64,000 nucleotides of DNA, taken from Clostridiales bacterium. Its GTDB lineage: Bacteria; Bacillota; Clostridia; Saccharofermentanales; Saccharofermentanaceae. Every line of letters starts with the position of its first letter. The first letter of the stretch is position 1. The notes below the pieces were generated by a model that saw only the letters and a program-made list of their open reading frames with translations, ran no database searches and had not been told where the DNA came from. The translations under genes were made by a program, and so were the position numbers. Below, one piece after another: positions 34,398 through 43,181 of the stretch. The stretch spans positions 27,270-91,269 of the forward strand of contig JAFZWA010000007.1 of assembly GCA_017617525.1 (NCBI GenBank), given 5' to 3'.

Positions 34398-35524
34398 TCG
34401 GAAGTCCTTTCCCACAATCCGGAAGACAGGATCATGCTTAGGCCAAACAGCAGGATGCCGATGGCAAGTGCGGTAAAGATCGGTGTGTATGAAAACTCAT
34501 CTTTGCAGATGCTCTTTAAGACCGGAGTCCAGTTTGAAAGCGGGAAATACTTGACGAGATCCGTGCTGACAAAGGACGGCAGCATCGCGCTCACGGAAAT
34601 GAGCACCATTCCCGCCGAAGAAAAGAGCGATGCTTTTTTCGTCTCGGCAAAAGCACTGCCGATGATGCTGAAGATCGCCGTGATGACAAGAGATGCCGCA
34701 AAGATGATCAGAACGATCGCCAGGACCGCACCGAAGACCTCGGTGCCGTTTTCATCGATCGCGGCAAATTCCTTCGGGCTCCAGATCGCCATACCCGCGA
34801 TGGCCGCCAGAAATCCGACGATCCCCGAAAGGAAGATCTCGAGGTGCATGACCAGCTCTTTTCCGATAAGGATCTTCGAAAGATCAGCCGGGCACAAGAC
34901 CAATGTGTCGAAAGTCTGGCGTTCTTTTTCCCCAGTGATCGTACGGGCGGAAAGTGCCATGGCGTTACTGGCCATCATGAGGAAGATGATCATGCCGATC
35001 ACGCCGCCGACACGGTCGAGATAGCCTTCGAGACGGTCCGCGGAAGAACTCATATCAATGGTCTCCACTTCCGGATAGATCTCGTAGGCATCGTTGTAAT
35101 ACTGCCTTCCCGCAAGAAGATAAGAGATATCAAGACCTAAGTCCTTTGCTTCCTTTAAGGCACTGGGAGATGTCAGTATCGAAGAATCGTAAATGATATG
35201 GATGAATCTGTCTTCGACCACGAGCGCGCAGTCGACCTTGCCGTTGCTGACACGTGCTTTCGCGTCGTCCATTGTGCCGTTTTTAAAACTGAAAACGGAA
35301 TAATACTCGGAAAACTCCGTCTCCATCTCCTCAGCGGAGATCTCTTCGGGGAAATAAACGGCGCCGCTATATCTGTTTACGAGAACCATGACGTAGCTTA
35401 AGCACCAGGACAGGAAAAGCACACTGAGCATCGGCACAAGAAGCATCGTGACCAGTTGGACCGGTGTCTTCCTGGTCTTCTTCCATTCACTTTTCATGAC
35501 ATGAAGTACGTGATTTTTCCGCAT
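34394..35524 (-). CDS. ABC-2 type permease (first permease of the operon)
   Basis: A 376-residue membrane protein with the same layout as its partner. One helix near residues 20-45 and a loop of about 130 residues are followed by about five helices starting with VGGVIGMIIFLMMASNAMAL. The ...GEKERQTFDTLVLCPAD... segment after it is the coupling region common to NatB-like permeases. It lies 21 bases downstream of the AMP-ligase gene and overlaps the ATPase gene. Confidence 0.88.
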   Translation of the reverse strand: MRKNHVLHVMKSEWKKTRKTPVQLVTMLLVPMLSVLFLSWCLSYVMVLVNRYSGAVYFPEEISAEEMETEFSEYYSVFSFKNGTMDDAKARVSNGKVDCALVVEDRFIHIIYDSSILTSPSALKEAKDLGLDISYLLAGRQYYNDAYEIYPEVETIDMSSSADRLEGYLDRVGGVIGMIIFLMMASNAMALSARTITGEKERQTFDTLVLCPADLSKILIGKELVMHLEIFLSGIVGFLAAIAGMAIWSPKEFAAIDENGTEVFGAVLAIVLIIFAASLVITAIFSIIGSAFAETKKASLFSSAGMVLISVSAMLPSFVSTDLVKYFPLSNWTPVLKSICKDEFSYTPIFTALAIGILLFGLSMILSSGLWERTSE

Positions 35525-35545
35525 CCGTCGCTTCCCCTGATGTCG

Positions 35546-37381
35546 TTACTGTTCTTCTTTTTCCTGCGGTTTCTCTTCTTTCAGCCCCTGCGCTTCCTTT
35601 TCAAGCGCGCGGAAATCGATCTTGCCGATCCTTGTCATCGGGAATTCGTCCTTGAATTCATATTCCACCGGGCACGCGTAAGGGATCAGGTTCTTCTTGC
35701 AGTTTGCCGCGATCTGCTCTTTGATCTCTTCCTTTGTCGCATCGTCCGCCGAACGGTCCTTAAGGACAAGATATGCCTTTACGACATGGAGACGATACGG
35801 GTGCGGGATCGCGACCGCGCAGGCCGCTTCCAGAGCTTCGTTTTCCAGGATGACCTTTTCGATCTGCGTCGGGAAAACAGGAACGCCGGAGACCTTGATG
35901 ATCCTCTTGATGCGCTGGTCGAAATAGAAGAAACCTTCTTCGTCTCTGTGCCCGAGGTCGCCGCTGTGGATCCATCTTTTTCCGTCCGCATGGACATGGA
36001 TGGCCAGATCCGTTGCTTCCGGATCGTTGAGATAGCCGAGCATGACCGTCGGACCGCTGATGCAGATCTCACCTTTTTCGCCGACCGGGACTTCTTCGTC
36101 GGTTCCCGTTTTTACGATCTTCATATCGATGCCGGGAAGCGGAAGTCCGACAGAACCGCTCTTACAGTTCTTTTCGGGATTAACGGCACATACCGTCAAT
36201 GTCTCCGTCAGGCCGTAGCCTTCACGAAGTGAGATGTTCGCGCCATGCGCGTGTATATATTCCTCGAAACGCTTCTTGAGATCCATCGGAAGAGTGTCGC
36301 CTCCGCTGAAGCACGCACGAAGGAAATCGAGGTTCATCGTCTTCAGCTTGTCGCTCTTGAGCATCCCCTCGTAAAGCGTCGGTACCGCCGCGATAAGCTG
36401 CGGCTTTTCTTTCTTGATGATCTTCGCCAGTTCGTCCGGCTTAAAGATCGGCACCAGAAGCATGTTGATGCCACAGGCGATCATGCAGTGCATGCACATG
36501 CAGATACCAAAACCGTGGAACAAAGGAAGGATCGCGACCATCGTCAGATCCGGGAAGTTCTCGGGATCAGTAAACGGATCCGAAACGCGGATGATCTGCG
36601 GGCCGAGCATCGCCGGCACATTCATGTTCGTTGAAGAGATCACGGCGATCTTCGGGGAACCCGTCGTGCCGCCGCTGTGAAGATAGATCGCCGGATCGTC
36701 AGGTCCGATCGGGCGGACATATTCTGCTTTTTCTTTTTTCTTAAATTCACCGAGATCCGTGAACGGATACTCCCAGTCGTAGTCGCCGCTGAACTTGCCC
36801 TTTCGCAGCATGTCGCCGTGGCGGATCAGTTCGCTGTAAGAAATATAGAACGAATCCTTGGGGAATTTCGGGATCTTTCTGCCCTTGCTGACATAAAACC
36901 CGAGTGCTTTTCCAAAGGAAAGATAGTCACCGATCTTACAGACGATGACCAGACCCGGCTTTTGTTCTTCGATCATGTCCAGTGCTTTCGGAAGGAAGGC
37001 ATCCAGGATCATGAGGCACTCGCTGTTCGTTTCCTTCATGCAGGAACAAAGCTCGGGGGCAGGAGTCTTCGGGTGGACCATGTTCGCGATGGCGCCGAGT
37101 TTATTGAGCGCGTAGATCGCGACGACCGCCTGCGGGATGTTCGGAAGGCAGACGGTAACGACCGTGCCGACGCCGATATTACAGTCAGCAAACGCTTCCG
37201 CCAGAGAATCGACTTCGGTAAGAAGCTCCTCGTATGTGATGCGTGTACCCTCAAAGGTCACGCCTCTTTTCTTCGGGAAAGTCTTCGCGGAACGAAGAAG
37301 GATCTCATACAGTGTGAGATCCGGGATCTCCGGAAGTCCGCTCATTTCCTCATCGTAGTATGCTGTCCAGGATCGGTCCAT
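35546..37381 (-). CDS. AMP-dependent acyl-CoA synthetase/ligase family protein
   Basis: A 611-residue adenylate-forming enzyme. The P-loop motif YLHSGGTTGSPK lies near residue 235-246, the GYGLTET motif near 370, and the IHSGDLGHRDEEGFFY hinge near 475. The C-terminal lysine motif is MTRIGKIDFR near 590. It resembles long-chain fatty-acid-CoA ligases and activates a carboxylate with ATP; the substrate is unknown. It heads an operon with an ABC-2 transporter, which suggests the activated product, or a lipid made from it, is exported. An E/K-rich tail ends the protein. Confidence 0.92.
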   Translation of the reverse strand: MDRSWTAYYDEEMSGLPEIPDLTLYEILLRSAKTFPKKRGVTFEGTRITYEELLTEVDSLAEAFADCNIGVGTVVTVCLPNIPQAVVAIYALNKLGAIANMVHPKTPAPELCSCMKETNSECLMILDAFLPKALDMIEEQKPGLVIVCKIGDYLSFGKALGFYVSKGRKIPKFPKDSFYISYSELIRHGDMLRKGKFSGDYDWEYPFTDLGEFKKKEKAEYVRPIGPDDPAIYLHSGGTTGSPKIAVISSTNMNVPAMLGPQIIRVSDPFTDPENFPDLTMVAILPLFHGFGICMCMHCMIACGINMLLVPIFKPDELAKIIKKEKPQLIAAVPTLYEGMLKSDKLKTMNLDFLRACFSGGDTLPMDLKKRFEEYIHAHGANISLREGYGLTETLTVCAVNPEKNCKSGSVGLPLPGIDMKIVKTGTDEEVPVGEKGEICISGPTVMLGYLNDPEATDLAIHVHADGKRWIHSGDLGHRDEEGFFYFDQRIKRIIKVSGVPVFPTQIEKVILENEALEAACAVAIPHPYRLHVVKAYLVLKDRSADDATKEEIKEQIAANCKKNLIPYACPVEYEFKDEFPMTRIGKIDFRALEKEAQGLKEEKPQEKEEQ

Positions 37382-37514
37382 GGTAATTTCTTACTTCCTT
37401 ACATGCCATAACAATCTTATGTATTTTACTCAATTTCTCTTAAAAAAGAAATAGCGAGGTGGTATGATTAGGTGGATAAGGCGCATGTCGCGCCCCTTTG
37501 AAAAAGGAGATACC

Positions 37515-38891
37515 ATGGCTAAGAAAAAAGCGCAATTCGTCTGCCGCAACTGCGGTTACGAGACTTCCGGATGGATGGGAAAATGCCCGTCATGTCAGGA
37601 ATACAACACATTCGATGAGGTCGTTGAAGTCAAGTCGGCCCCAAGTGACGCCAAGCCCGCCCTTCGTGCCGGCTGGATCGCCGAGCGCGGTGTCTCCAAG
37701 CTCTCTGAAGTCGCCAAAGAAAACGAGCCGCGTTTTTCCTCCGGCATTGCCGAACTCGACCGGATCCTCGGCGGCGGTTTTGTCGAAGGCAGTATGACAC
37801 TTGTCGGCGGTGACCCGGGCATCGGTAAATCCACTCTGCTCATGCAGGTCAGCGGCGCCGTAAAGACCAAGGGCGAGATCCTCTACGTTTCCGGCGAGGA
37901 ATCTAAGTCCCAGATCAAGATGCGCGCCGACCGTCTCGGCATTTCCCGTGACAGCATCGTACTGTGCTCGCAGACTTCCTTTGAACATATTTCCGAACTC
38001 ATTTCCGAGCGAAAGCCCGGTCTTTGCGTGATCGACTCGATCCAGACGCTCTATAGCGAAGATATCTCTTCCGCACCGGGCTCTGTGTCCCAGACACGCG
38101 AAGTCACCGCCGGTCTTCTTCGTATCGCGAAATCCCTGAATGTCCCGATCGTTCTCGTCGGTCACGTCACGAAAGACGGTGCGATCGCGGGTCCCCGTAT
38201 CATTGAGCACATGGTGGACACCGTCCTTTATTTCGAAGGCGACGGTTCCTCTGCCCTTCGTATGCTCCGCGCCACGAAGAACCGTTTCGGATCGACCGGT
38301 GAGATGGCCTTTTTCGAGATGACACAGAAAGGTCTCGTCGGTGTCGAAAACGCGTCCGCACTCCTTCTTTCCGGCCGTCCTCATATGGCTCCGGGCTCCG
38401 TGATCACCTCCGTCGTTGAGGGTTCCCGCGCCGTACTTCTGGAGATCCAGGCGCTGATGTCGCCTTCCGCTTACGCGAATCCGCAGCGCATGACGCAGGG
38501 TCTCGATAAGGGTCGTGTTTCGATGCTTCTGGCCGTTCTGGAAAGCAAATGCAAAGTCGGCATTTCGAATATGGATGCCTATATCAATGTCGTCGGCGGC
38601 ATGCGGATCGATGAGACCGCGTGCGACCTGGCCGTCGTCTGTGCCGTATTCTCTTCCGTTTCTGGAAAAGCACTCGCCGAGAACACCATGGTGATCGGCG
38701 AAGTGGGTCTTACCGGCGAGCTCCGTCCCGTCAGCGATCTCGAGAAACGCCTCGCGGACGCTTCCCGACTCGGCTTTTCCGCCTGTGTCCTTCCGGGAGC
38801 GAGCAAGAGCGCGGCCGAAAGACTCCCCGTTAAAATGGAATTCATCTACGTCGATAAGCTTTCCGAAGCGATCGATGTGCTTTTCTCATAA
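37515..38891 (+). CDS. radA: DNA repair protein RadA (Sms)
   Basis: A 458-residue RecA-related helicase promoting branch migration in recombination. It has an N-terminal C4 zinc finger (CRNCG...CPSC), Walker A GGDPGIGKSTLL near residue 97, the RadA motif KNRFG near 255, and a Lon-like C-terminal domain (VGLTGELRPV). AAGGAGA precedes the ATG at 37515; the longer ORF start lacks a site. ispD follows after 11 bases, as in many Firmicutes. Confidence 0.97.
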   Translation: MAKKKAQFVCRNCGYETSGWMGKCPSCQEYNTFDEVVEVKSAPSDAKPALRAGWIAERGVSKLSEVAKENEPRFSSGIAELDRILGGGFVEGSMTLVGGDPGIGKSTLLMQVSGAVKTKGEILYVSGEESKSQIKMRADRLGISRDSIVLCSQTSFEHISELISERKPGLCVIDSIQTLYSEDISSAPGSVSQTREVTAGLLRIAKSLNVPIVLVGHVTKDGAIAGPRIIEHMVDTVLYFEGDGSSALRMLRATKNRFGSTGEMAFFEMTQKGLVGVENASALLLSGRPHMAPGSVITSVVEGSRAVLLEIQALMSPSAYANPQRMTQGLDKGRVSMLLAVLESKCKVGISNMDAYINVVGGMRIDETACDLAVVCAVFSSVSGKALAENTMVIGEVGLTGELRPVSDLEKRLADASRLGFSACVLPGASKSAAERLPVKMEFIYVDKLSEAIDVLFS

Positions 38892-38902
38892 GGAGGCACC
38901 CC

Positions 38903-39685
38903 ATGCAGATCAAAAAGATCACTCTTCCTTCTTCGTTTGAACTTCGCCGCCCTTTGTACCTGATCGTCCCGGCGGCAGGGCTCGGCACGAGAATGGGGAT
39001 CTCCGACAGCAAGCAGTTCTTTAAGATCAACGGCGTTCCGGTCCTCGCCAGGACGCTTCTCGCTTTTTCCGAATATCAGGAAAAGACGGGCATCTCGATC
39101 CATGCCGTGATCGTCACTACTGAAGATAATATCTCCCGTGTCAAAGAACTCGTCGACGAGTACAAGATCTCCTTTGTCGAAAAGATCGTCAAAGGCGGAG
39201 CGACACGACAGGATTCCGTCGCATGCGGTATCGCGGCGCTTTCCGAGCTGAAAACGCCTCCGGGAGACCCGGATCCCGTATTTATCCACGATGGCGCCAG
39301 ATGCATGGTCGATCAAGACACGATCGCTTCCTGCTACGCCGGCGGACATATCTACGATGTCAGCGTCGCCGCGACGCCCTGCAAGAACACCATTAAGATG
39401 GCTATCGCGTCAGAAGGTGTCGAAAAAGAAAAGCACCCGCTCGTCGATAAGACACTCGACCGCGACACACTTTACGAGGTGCAGACCCCACAGGTATTTA
39501 AGTACAAGGTGCTTCTGGATGTAAGTAAACAAGCAAAAGAAATGGGCATTACCGCCACGGATGACACGGCACTTGCCGAAGCGCTCGGCATCGACGTGCA
39601 CCTGATCCCTTGTTCCTACGGGAACATAAAGATAACGACGCCCGAAGACGCCGCCATTGCAGAATATATGTTGAGCCGCAAGTAA
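38903..39685 (+). CDS. ispD: 2-C-methyl-D-erythritol 4-phosphate cytidylyltransferase
   Basis: A 260-residue enzyme of the MEP isoprenoid pathway. It makes CDP-methylerythritol from MEP and CTP. The nucleotide-binding motif PAAGLGTRMG lies near residue 25, the segment ARTLLAFSEY follows, then VFIHDGARCMVD and ETPQVFK-like QTPQVFKYKVL. AGGAGG precedes the start by 9 bases. It is the second gene of a radA-ispD operon. A terminator overlaps its last codons (39673-39700). ispF is convergent, immediately downstream. Confidence 0.96.
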   Translation: MQIKKITLPSSFELRRPLYLIVPAAGLGTRMGISDSKQFFKINGVPVLARTLLAFSEYQEKTGISIHAVIVTTEDNISRVKELVDEYKISFVEKIVKGGATRQDSVACGIAALSELKTPPGDPDPVFIHDGARCMVDQDTIASCYAGGHIYDVSVAATPCKNTIKMAIASEGVEKEKHPLVDKTLDRDTLYEVQTPQVFKYKVLLDVSKQAKEMGITATDDTALAEALGIDVHLIPCSYGNIKITTPEDAAIAEYMLSRK

Positions 39686-39700
39686 GCGGCTCATTTTTTT
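39673..39700 (+). terminator. Terminator overlapping the ispD stop codon
   Basis: GAGCCGC (39673-39679) pairs with GCGGCTC (39686-39692), followed by a seven-T run. The left arm lies within the last codons of ispD. Confidence 0.92.
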
Positions 39701-39706
39701 GCTGAT

Positions 39707-40267
39707 TCAGTTAAGTCCGGCCGGTTCCTGTCTGCTCGAAAGATCAACTTCTTCACGCCTCATCGTGACGCTGCAGAATACCATGATGCCCTCGCCCTCA
39801 CCGAATCTCGTGAGGTTCTCACCGGTCGTCGCGGTGATCCCGATCCTTTCCGGAGCGATATTGCAAAGCTCGCCGATACGGATCTTCATGGGACCGATCA
39901 TCGGAGTGAACTTCGGTCTTTTGCCTTCGATGCTGATGGAGATATGTGTCATCTCCCAGCCCTGATCCACGGCAAAGGAAAGTCCTTTTTTCAGATATTC
40001 AGCGCTGTCGGTGATGCCGGACTGGCACATCTGGTCCGCGATCGGTCCTAAGACGTTGATGCCCGTAACTCCGGAGATCGCGTTGGTCAAAGCGTGCAGC
40101 ACCGCATCGCCGTCACTATTGGCAACCAGCGGTGTCTCGCCCGGGAATTCAACACCCGCGAGGATCAGTTTCTTCGGCCATTTGTCCGAGCTCTTAAGCT
40201 GCGCTTCACAAGGCTGCATGAAACGATGACTATCCTGTCCGATCCCGTTCGCGTATTCGTACTGCAT
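39707..40267 (-). CDS. ispF: 2-C-methyl-D-erythritol 2,4-cyclodiphosphate synthase
   Basis: A 186-residue MEP-pathway enzyme. The metal motif GQDSHRF (GxDxH) lies near residue 9, and SDGDAVLHALTNAISG near 50 supplies the third metal ligand. ATTGENLTRFGEGEGI lies near the C-terminus. It is longer than the usual 155-160 residues because of an insert near 17-30 and a 20-residue tail. The loop that is normally GDIGxxFPD is replaced by GPIADQM, so it belongs to a divergent branch. The ORF extends to 40402, but MQYEYANGIGQDSH at 40267 fits the family start. A TATAAT lies 35 bases upstream. Confidence 0.92.
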   Translation of the reverse strand: MQYEYANGIGQDSHRFMQPCEAQLKSSDKWPKKLILAGVEFPGETPLVANSDGDAVLHALTNAISGVTGINVLGPIADQMCQSGITDSAEYLKKGLSFAVDQGWEMTHISISIEGKRPKFTPMIGPMKIRIGELCNIAPERIGITATTGENLTRFGEGEGIMVFCSVTMRREEVDLSSRQEPAGLN

Positions 40268-40350
40268 ATTTATTTCCGCCTTTTCTAATCGATCTTGTTC
40301 CATTATAACACGAGCGGAAGCACCAGGTTCTGCGCGTCCGCTCGGAAGGT

Positions 40351-40902
40351 TTATTTCTGTATTTCGGTCACGATCCAGTTTGCCAGATCCTGCGCGGTCC
40401 ATTCGCCTCGGTCCTGACCTTTGAAACGCGCCTTCTGCATGTTTTCCTTGATGACGATCGCCTCAGGAAGCGCCTCGATCTTATATGCCGTCGCAAGGTC
40501 CTTTTCGGCAAGAGCATCGATCGCGACGATCAGGACTTTATCGTGATATTCCTCCGCGACCTGCTCCATGCAGGCGAAAAGCCCGTAGATATCCGCGTGC
40601 ATGCCCGAGTAGAAGAAAAAGACTACGGGGATCGGACATGTTTGCGTCAAAGCGTCGAGGTCGGTCACCTGGCGGTAAAGAACGCCCGGCTCCTCTTCTC
40701 CATCCGGCACCTCAAAGACCATCGCACTGATCGAACAGTCGTAGTAATAGTCGCCCAGGTACTTATGGTAGTCGCCGAGGTCGGAATTACTCGCCTTATC
40801 GCCTTTTTTGCACGCGCAAAAAAATCCCGGCATGCAGACGACAAGCATCAGACATGCCAGGACCTTGACCAGTACTTTTTTATTCGAAAAGCACCGATCC
40901 AT
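40351..40902 (-). CDS. Thioredoxin-fold lipoprotein lacking the CxxC active site
   Basis: A 183-residue protein. The signal peptide ends in a lipobox-like FFCAC (Cys about residue 31). The rest fits a thioredoxin fold: PVVFFFYSGMHADIYGL where the active site should be, then EALPEAIVIKENMQKARFKG carrying the cis-proline strand. SGMHAD stands where WCGPC would be, so it is not a thiol-disulphide enzyme of the normal kind. It starts 1 base after the mrp stop codon and is probably co-translated with it. Role unknown. Confidence 0.75.
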   Translation of the reverse strand: MDRCFSNKKVLVKVLACLMLVVCMPGFFCACKKGDKASNSDLGDYHKYLGDYYYDCSISAMVFEVPDGEEEPGVLYRQVTDLDALTQTCPIPVVFFFYSGMHADIYGLFACMEQVAEEYHDKVLIVAIDALAEKDLATAYKIEALPEAIVIKENMQKARFKGQDRGEWTAQDLANWIVTEIQK

Positions 40903-40903
40903 C

Positions 40904-41764
40904 TTACTTCTTTTCTTCGATCATCTTCTCGACGAACTCGACAGCGCCGGAAAGGATCTCATTCGGAACTCTCTCGATGTGACCTTCGTCAACAAGAGCC
41001 GTGATATCCGGATCGAGCGGGAGCTTATCGAAAAGCGGAACGCCCATCTCGTTTGCTGCCTTCTGGACCTTGCCCTCTTCACCGAAGAGCGGGGTCTTCT
41101 CGCCACAGTGCTTGCAGATGGTGTAGCTCATGTTCTCGACAAAACCGAGGACTTTGACCTGCATCAGAAGCGCCATGTTTCTCGCCTTGTTGACGATCAT
41201 GGAAACGAGATCCTGCGGAGTCGAAACGAGGATGATACCGTCGAGCGGGATCGACTGGAATACCGTCAGCGGAACGTCACCTGTTCCCGGCGGCATATCG
41301 ATGAGCATAACATCAATGTTTTCCCAGATCACGTCAGACCAGAACTGCTTTACGACGCCGGAAATGACCGGACCACGCCATACGACAGGAGCCTCTTCGT
41401 TTTCCATAACGAGGTTGACGGAAACGATCTGGATACCGGAATGAGAGATCATCGGCAGGATGCCGCTCTCGTCACCCTTGAGCTGACCCTTAAGACCGAA
41501 AGCCTTCGGAATGGAAGGACCGGTAACGTCAGCATCGAGGATACCTACGCGATAGCCGTCACGTGCAAGTCTCGAAGCCAGGACACTGGTTACGAAAGAC
41601 TTACCGACGCCGCCTTTACCGCTGCAGACACCGATGACTTTTTTAACACTTGATTTTTCGTGCAGAGGAGCGATCAGAGACTCCGGCTGGGAAGAACCAC
41701 AGGAACCGCCGGCTGTTGCGGACGGGCAGGAATCTTTGGAACCGCATGAATCACAAGAACCCAT
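40904..41764 (-). CDS. mrp: Mrp/NBP35 family iron-sulphur carrier ATPase
   Basis: A 286-residue P-loop ATPase. SGKGGVGKSFVTSVLASRL near residue 42 is the deviant Walker A, DADVTGPSIPKAFGL follows, and the CxxC-type pair lies in SYTICKHCGEKTPLFG near 220. The N-terminus has a cysteine cluster (CDSCGSKDSC...C) like eukaryotic NBP35. Such proteins assemble and transfer Fe-S clusters. The start at 41764 follows a GAGGTG site; an in-frame GTG nine bases earlier is the alternative. Promoter TTGATT-17-TACAAT at 41798-41826. Confidence 0.95.
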   Translation of the reverse strand: MGSCDSCGSKDSCPSATAGGSCGSSQPESLIAPLHEKSSVKKVIGVCSGKGGVGKSFVTSVLASRLARDGYRVGILDADVTGPSIPKAFGLKGQLKGDESGILPMISHSGIQIVSVNLVMENEEAPVVWRGPVISGVVKQFWSDVIWENIDVMLIDMPPGTGDVPLTVFQSIPLDGIILVSTPQDLVSMIVNKARNMALLMQVKVLGFVENMSYTICKHCGEKTPLFGEEGKVQKAANEMGVPLFDKLPLDPDITALVDEGHIERVPNEILSGAVEFVEKMIEEKK

Positions 41765-41797
41765 ATTATTCACCTCATGTTTAAATTCTGAAACCCT

Positions 41798-41826
41798 ATT
41801 GTACGCTAGGTAATTAAGAAAATCAA
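41798..41826 (-). promoter_or_regulatory. Promoter of the mrp unit
   Basis: On the minus strand TTGATT (41826-41821) and TACAAT (41803-41798) are spaced by 17 bases, 34 bases upstream of the mrp start codon. Confidence 0.7.
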
Positions 41827-41840
41827 ATCAAAAAACACTG

Positions 41841-42452
41841 TCAGGATTTGACCGACTTCATGATCCAGTAACCGGACTCTTTGGCGATGACCTCGCAGTT
41901 GCCGAACTTTTCAAGCAGGTACTTTTCCGAGGACGGCGCGCCCTGTTTTTTCTGGAGCACCACATAGAGAAAAGCACCTTCCGCCATGTGTTCGTACGCC
42001 CCGTCATAGAAAGAGAACACCGTCTGCTTTCCGGCTCTTACCGGCGGGTTTGTCAGGACCACATCATAAAGACCCTCCACATTACTGCATCCGTCGGACT
42101 GATGCACATCAACGCACTTGACGCTGTTGGTCTCCGCGTTCTGCATCGCCAGCTCGATCGCTCGGTTATTGATGTCGACCATCGTCACTTCCATGGACGG
42201 GAAAACGCGCTTCATGATGATGCCGATCGGGCCGTAGCCGCAGCCGAGATCCAGAAGCTTTCCCTTCTTTCGGTTATTGGCCGAAAGGTCTTCGATCGAC
42301 GCCTCAAGAAGCGTCCTCGAACCGAAGTCCAGAAACTTCTTGGAGAACACTTCCGCGTCTGTCGTAAAGAAAAAGTCCATACCGTGCATACGCGCCTGGA
42401 TGACGCGACGGTCGGACTCTCCCTGTGGATTTTCCTCGTAATAATGTGCCAA
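41841..42452 (-). CDS. Class I SAM-dependent methyltransferase, RsmC/RlmG-like
   Basis: A 203-residue methyltransferase. It has the SAM-binding motif LLDLGCGYGPIGI near residue 67 and VDINNRAIELAMQNAE at motif II. VVLTNPPVRAG near 133 carries the NPPV catalytic signature of small-domain rRNA guanine-N2 methyltransferases (RsmC group) and related enzymes. The length matches the many Firmicutes proteins with only the catalytic domain. It lies 15 bases downstream of a lipoprotein gene. The rRNA target is inferred from the family only. Confidence 0.9.
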   Translation of the reverse strand: MAHYYEENPQGESDRRVIQARMHGMDFFFTTDAEVFSKKFLDFGSRTLLEASIEDLSANNRKKGKLLDLGCGYGPIGIIMKRVFPSMEVTMVDINNRAIELAMQNAETNSVKCVDVHQSDGCSNVEGLYDVVLTNPPVRAGKQTVFSFYDGAYEHMAEGAFLYVVLQKKQGAPSSEKYLLEKFGNCEVIAKESGYWIMKSVKS

Positions 42453-42467
42453 AAGAACCTTTTCTCC

Positions 42468-43061
42468 TTACGGGATCATGTACTCGATCGAAACGATCTT
42501 GCCGGAGCTGATAGTCAGAAGCAGTTCGGATGTTCCTCGGTTATAGACCCACATCGCGTCCGTCTCCTGATCCGGATCGCCGTACTTGGTACGTGCCGCT
42601 TCCGGTGCCATGCCGATCTCAACGCCTTCCGGTGTAGCAACGAGGTCGGAAGTAATGAGAACGTCGGAAATATATCCGGTCTCACTACCTGTCGCGACAT
42701 AAACTGTCAGGGACATGTTGTTGTATGTGTAAACGTAATCGGTGCCGTCGTGAGCGCAGGACGGAACTGTCAGCATATTCTTCGCGTCACCGAGCTTTTC
42801 AAGTGTCGCTGTCGGCTCGGAACCGAGCAGGATATCAACGCCTTCGTATGTGAAAACGAAGTTGTCGGAAGTATCCAGCGTTACGTCAACAGAACCTGTA
42901 CCCTCATCTTTCGAAGCTTCTGTCTGCGCGTCCTGGGATTCCGCTGCGGAAGAGGAAGCTGCTCCTGTCTCGCCTTTGCTTTCTACTTTCTTTGCGTCCG
43001 AGCAGGCTGCCATCGAAAGCGCCATAACCAGCACAAGTGCCAGTGAACCGATCTTTTTCAT
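42468..43061 (-). CDS. Lipoprotein of unknown function
   Basis: A 197-residue lipoprotein with lipobox MAAC (residues 17-20), an S/A/E-rich linker to about residue 55, and a C-terminal domain. That domain contains VEIGMAPEAARTKYGDPDQ, a pattern repeated in many small clostridial lipoproteins of the BLIP/SmpA-like kind. Start at 43061 with AAGGAGA 9 bases upstream; the longer ORF is not used. It lies between the HD-GYP and methyltransferase genes. Function unknown. Confidence 0.82.
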   Translation of the reverse strand: MKKIGSLALVLVMALSMAACSDAKKVESKGETGAASSSAAESQDAQTEASKDEGTGSVDVTLDTSDNFVFTYEGVDILLGSEPTATLEKLGDAKNMLTVPSCAHDGTDYVYTYNNMSLTVYVATGSETGYISDVLITSDLVATPEGVEIGMAPEAARTKYGDPDQETDAMWVYNRGTSELLLTISSGKIVSIEYMIP

Positions 43062-43181
43062 TTTGTGTTTCTCCTTTTTCCCAAAAGAACATTCTCCGCG
43101 AAAAGCACTTGCCTTCACGGCTTTTTCCTTTGCCTATTTTCGCATGATTTGCCCCGACTTTCAATCAGCAAACTGTCACAT

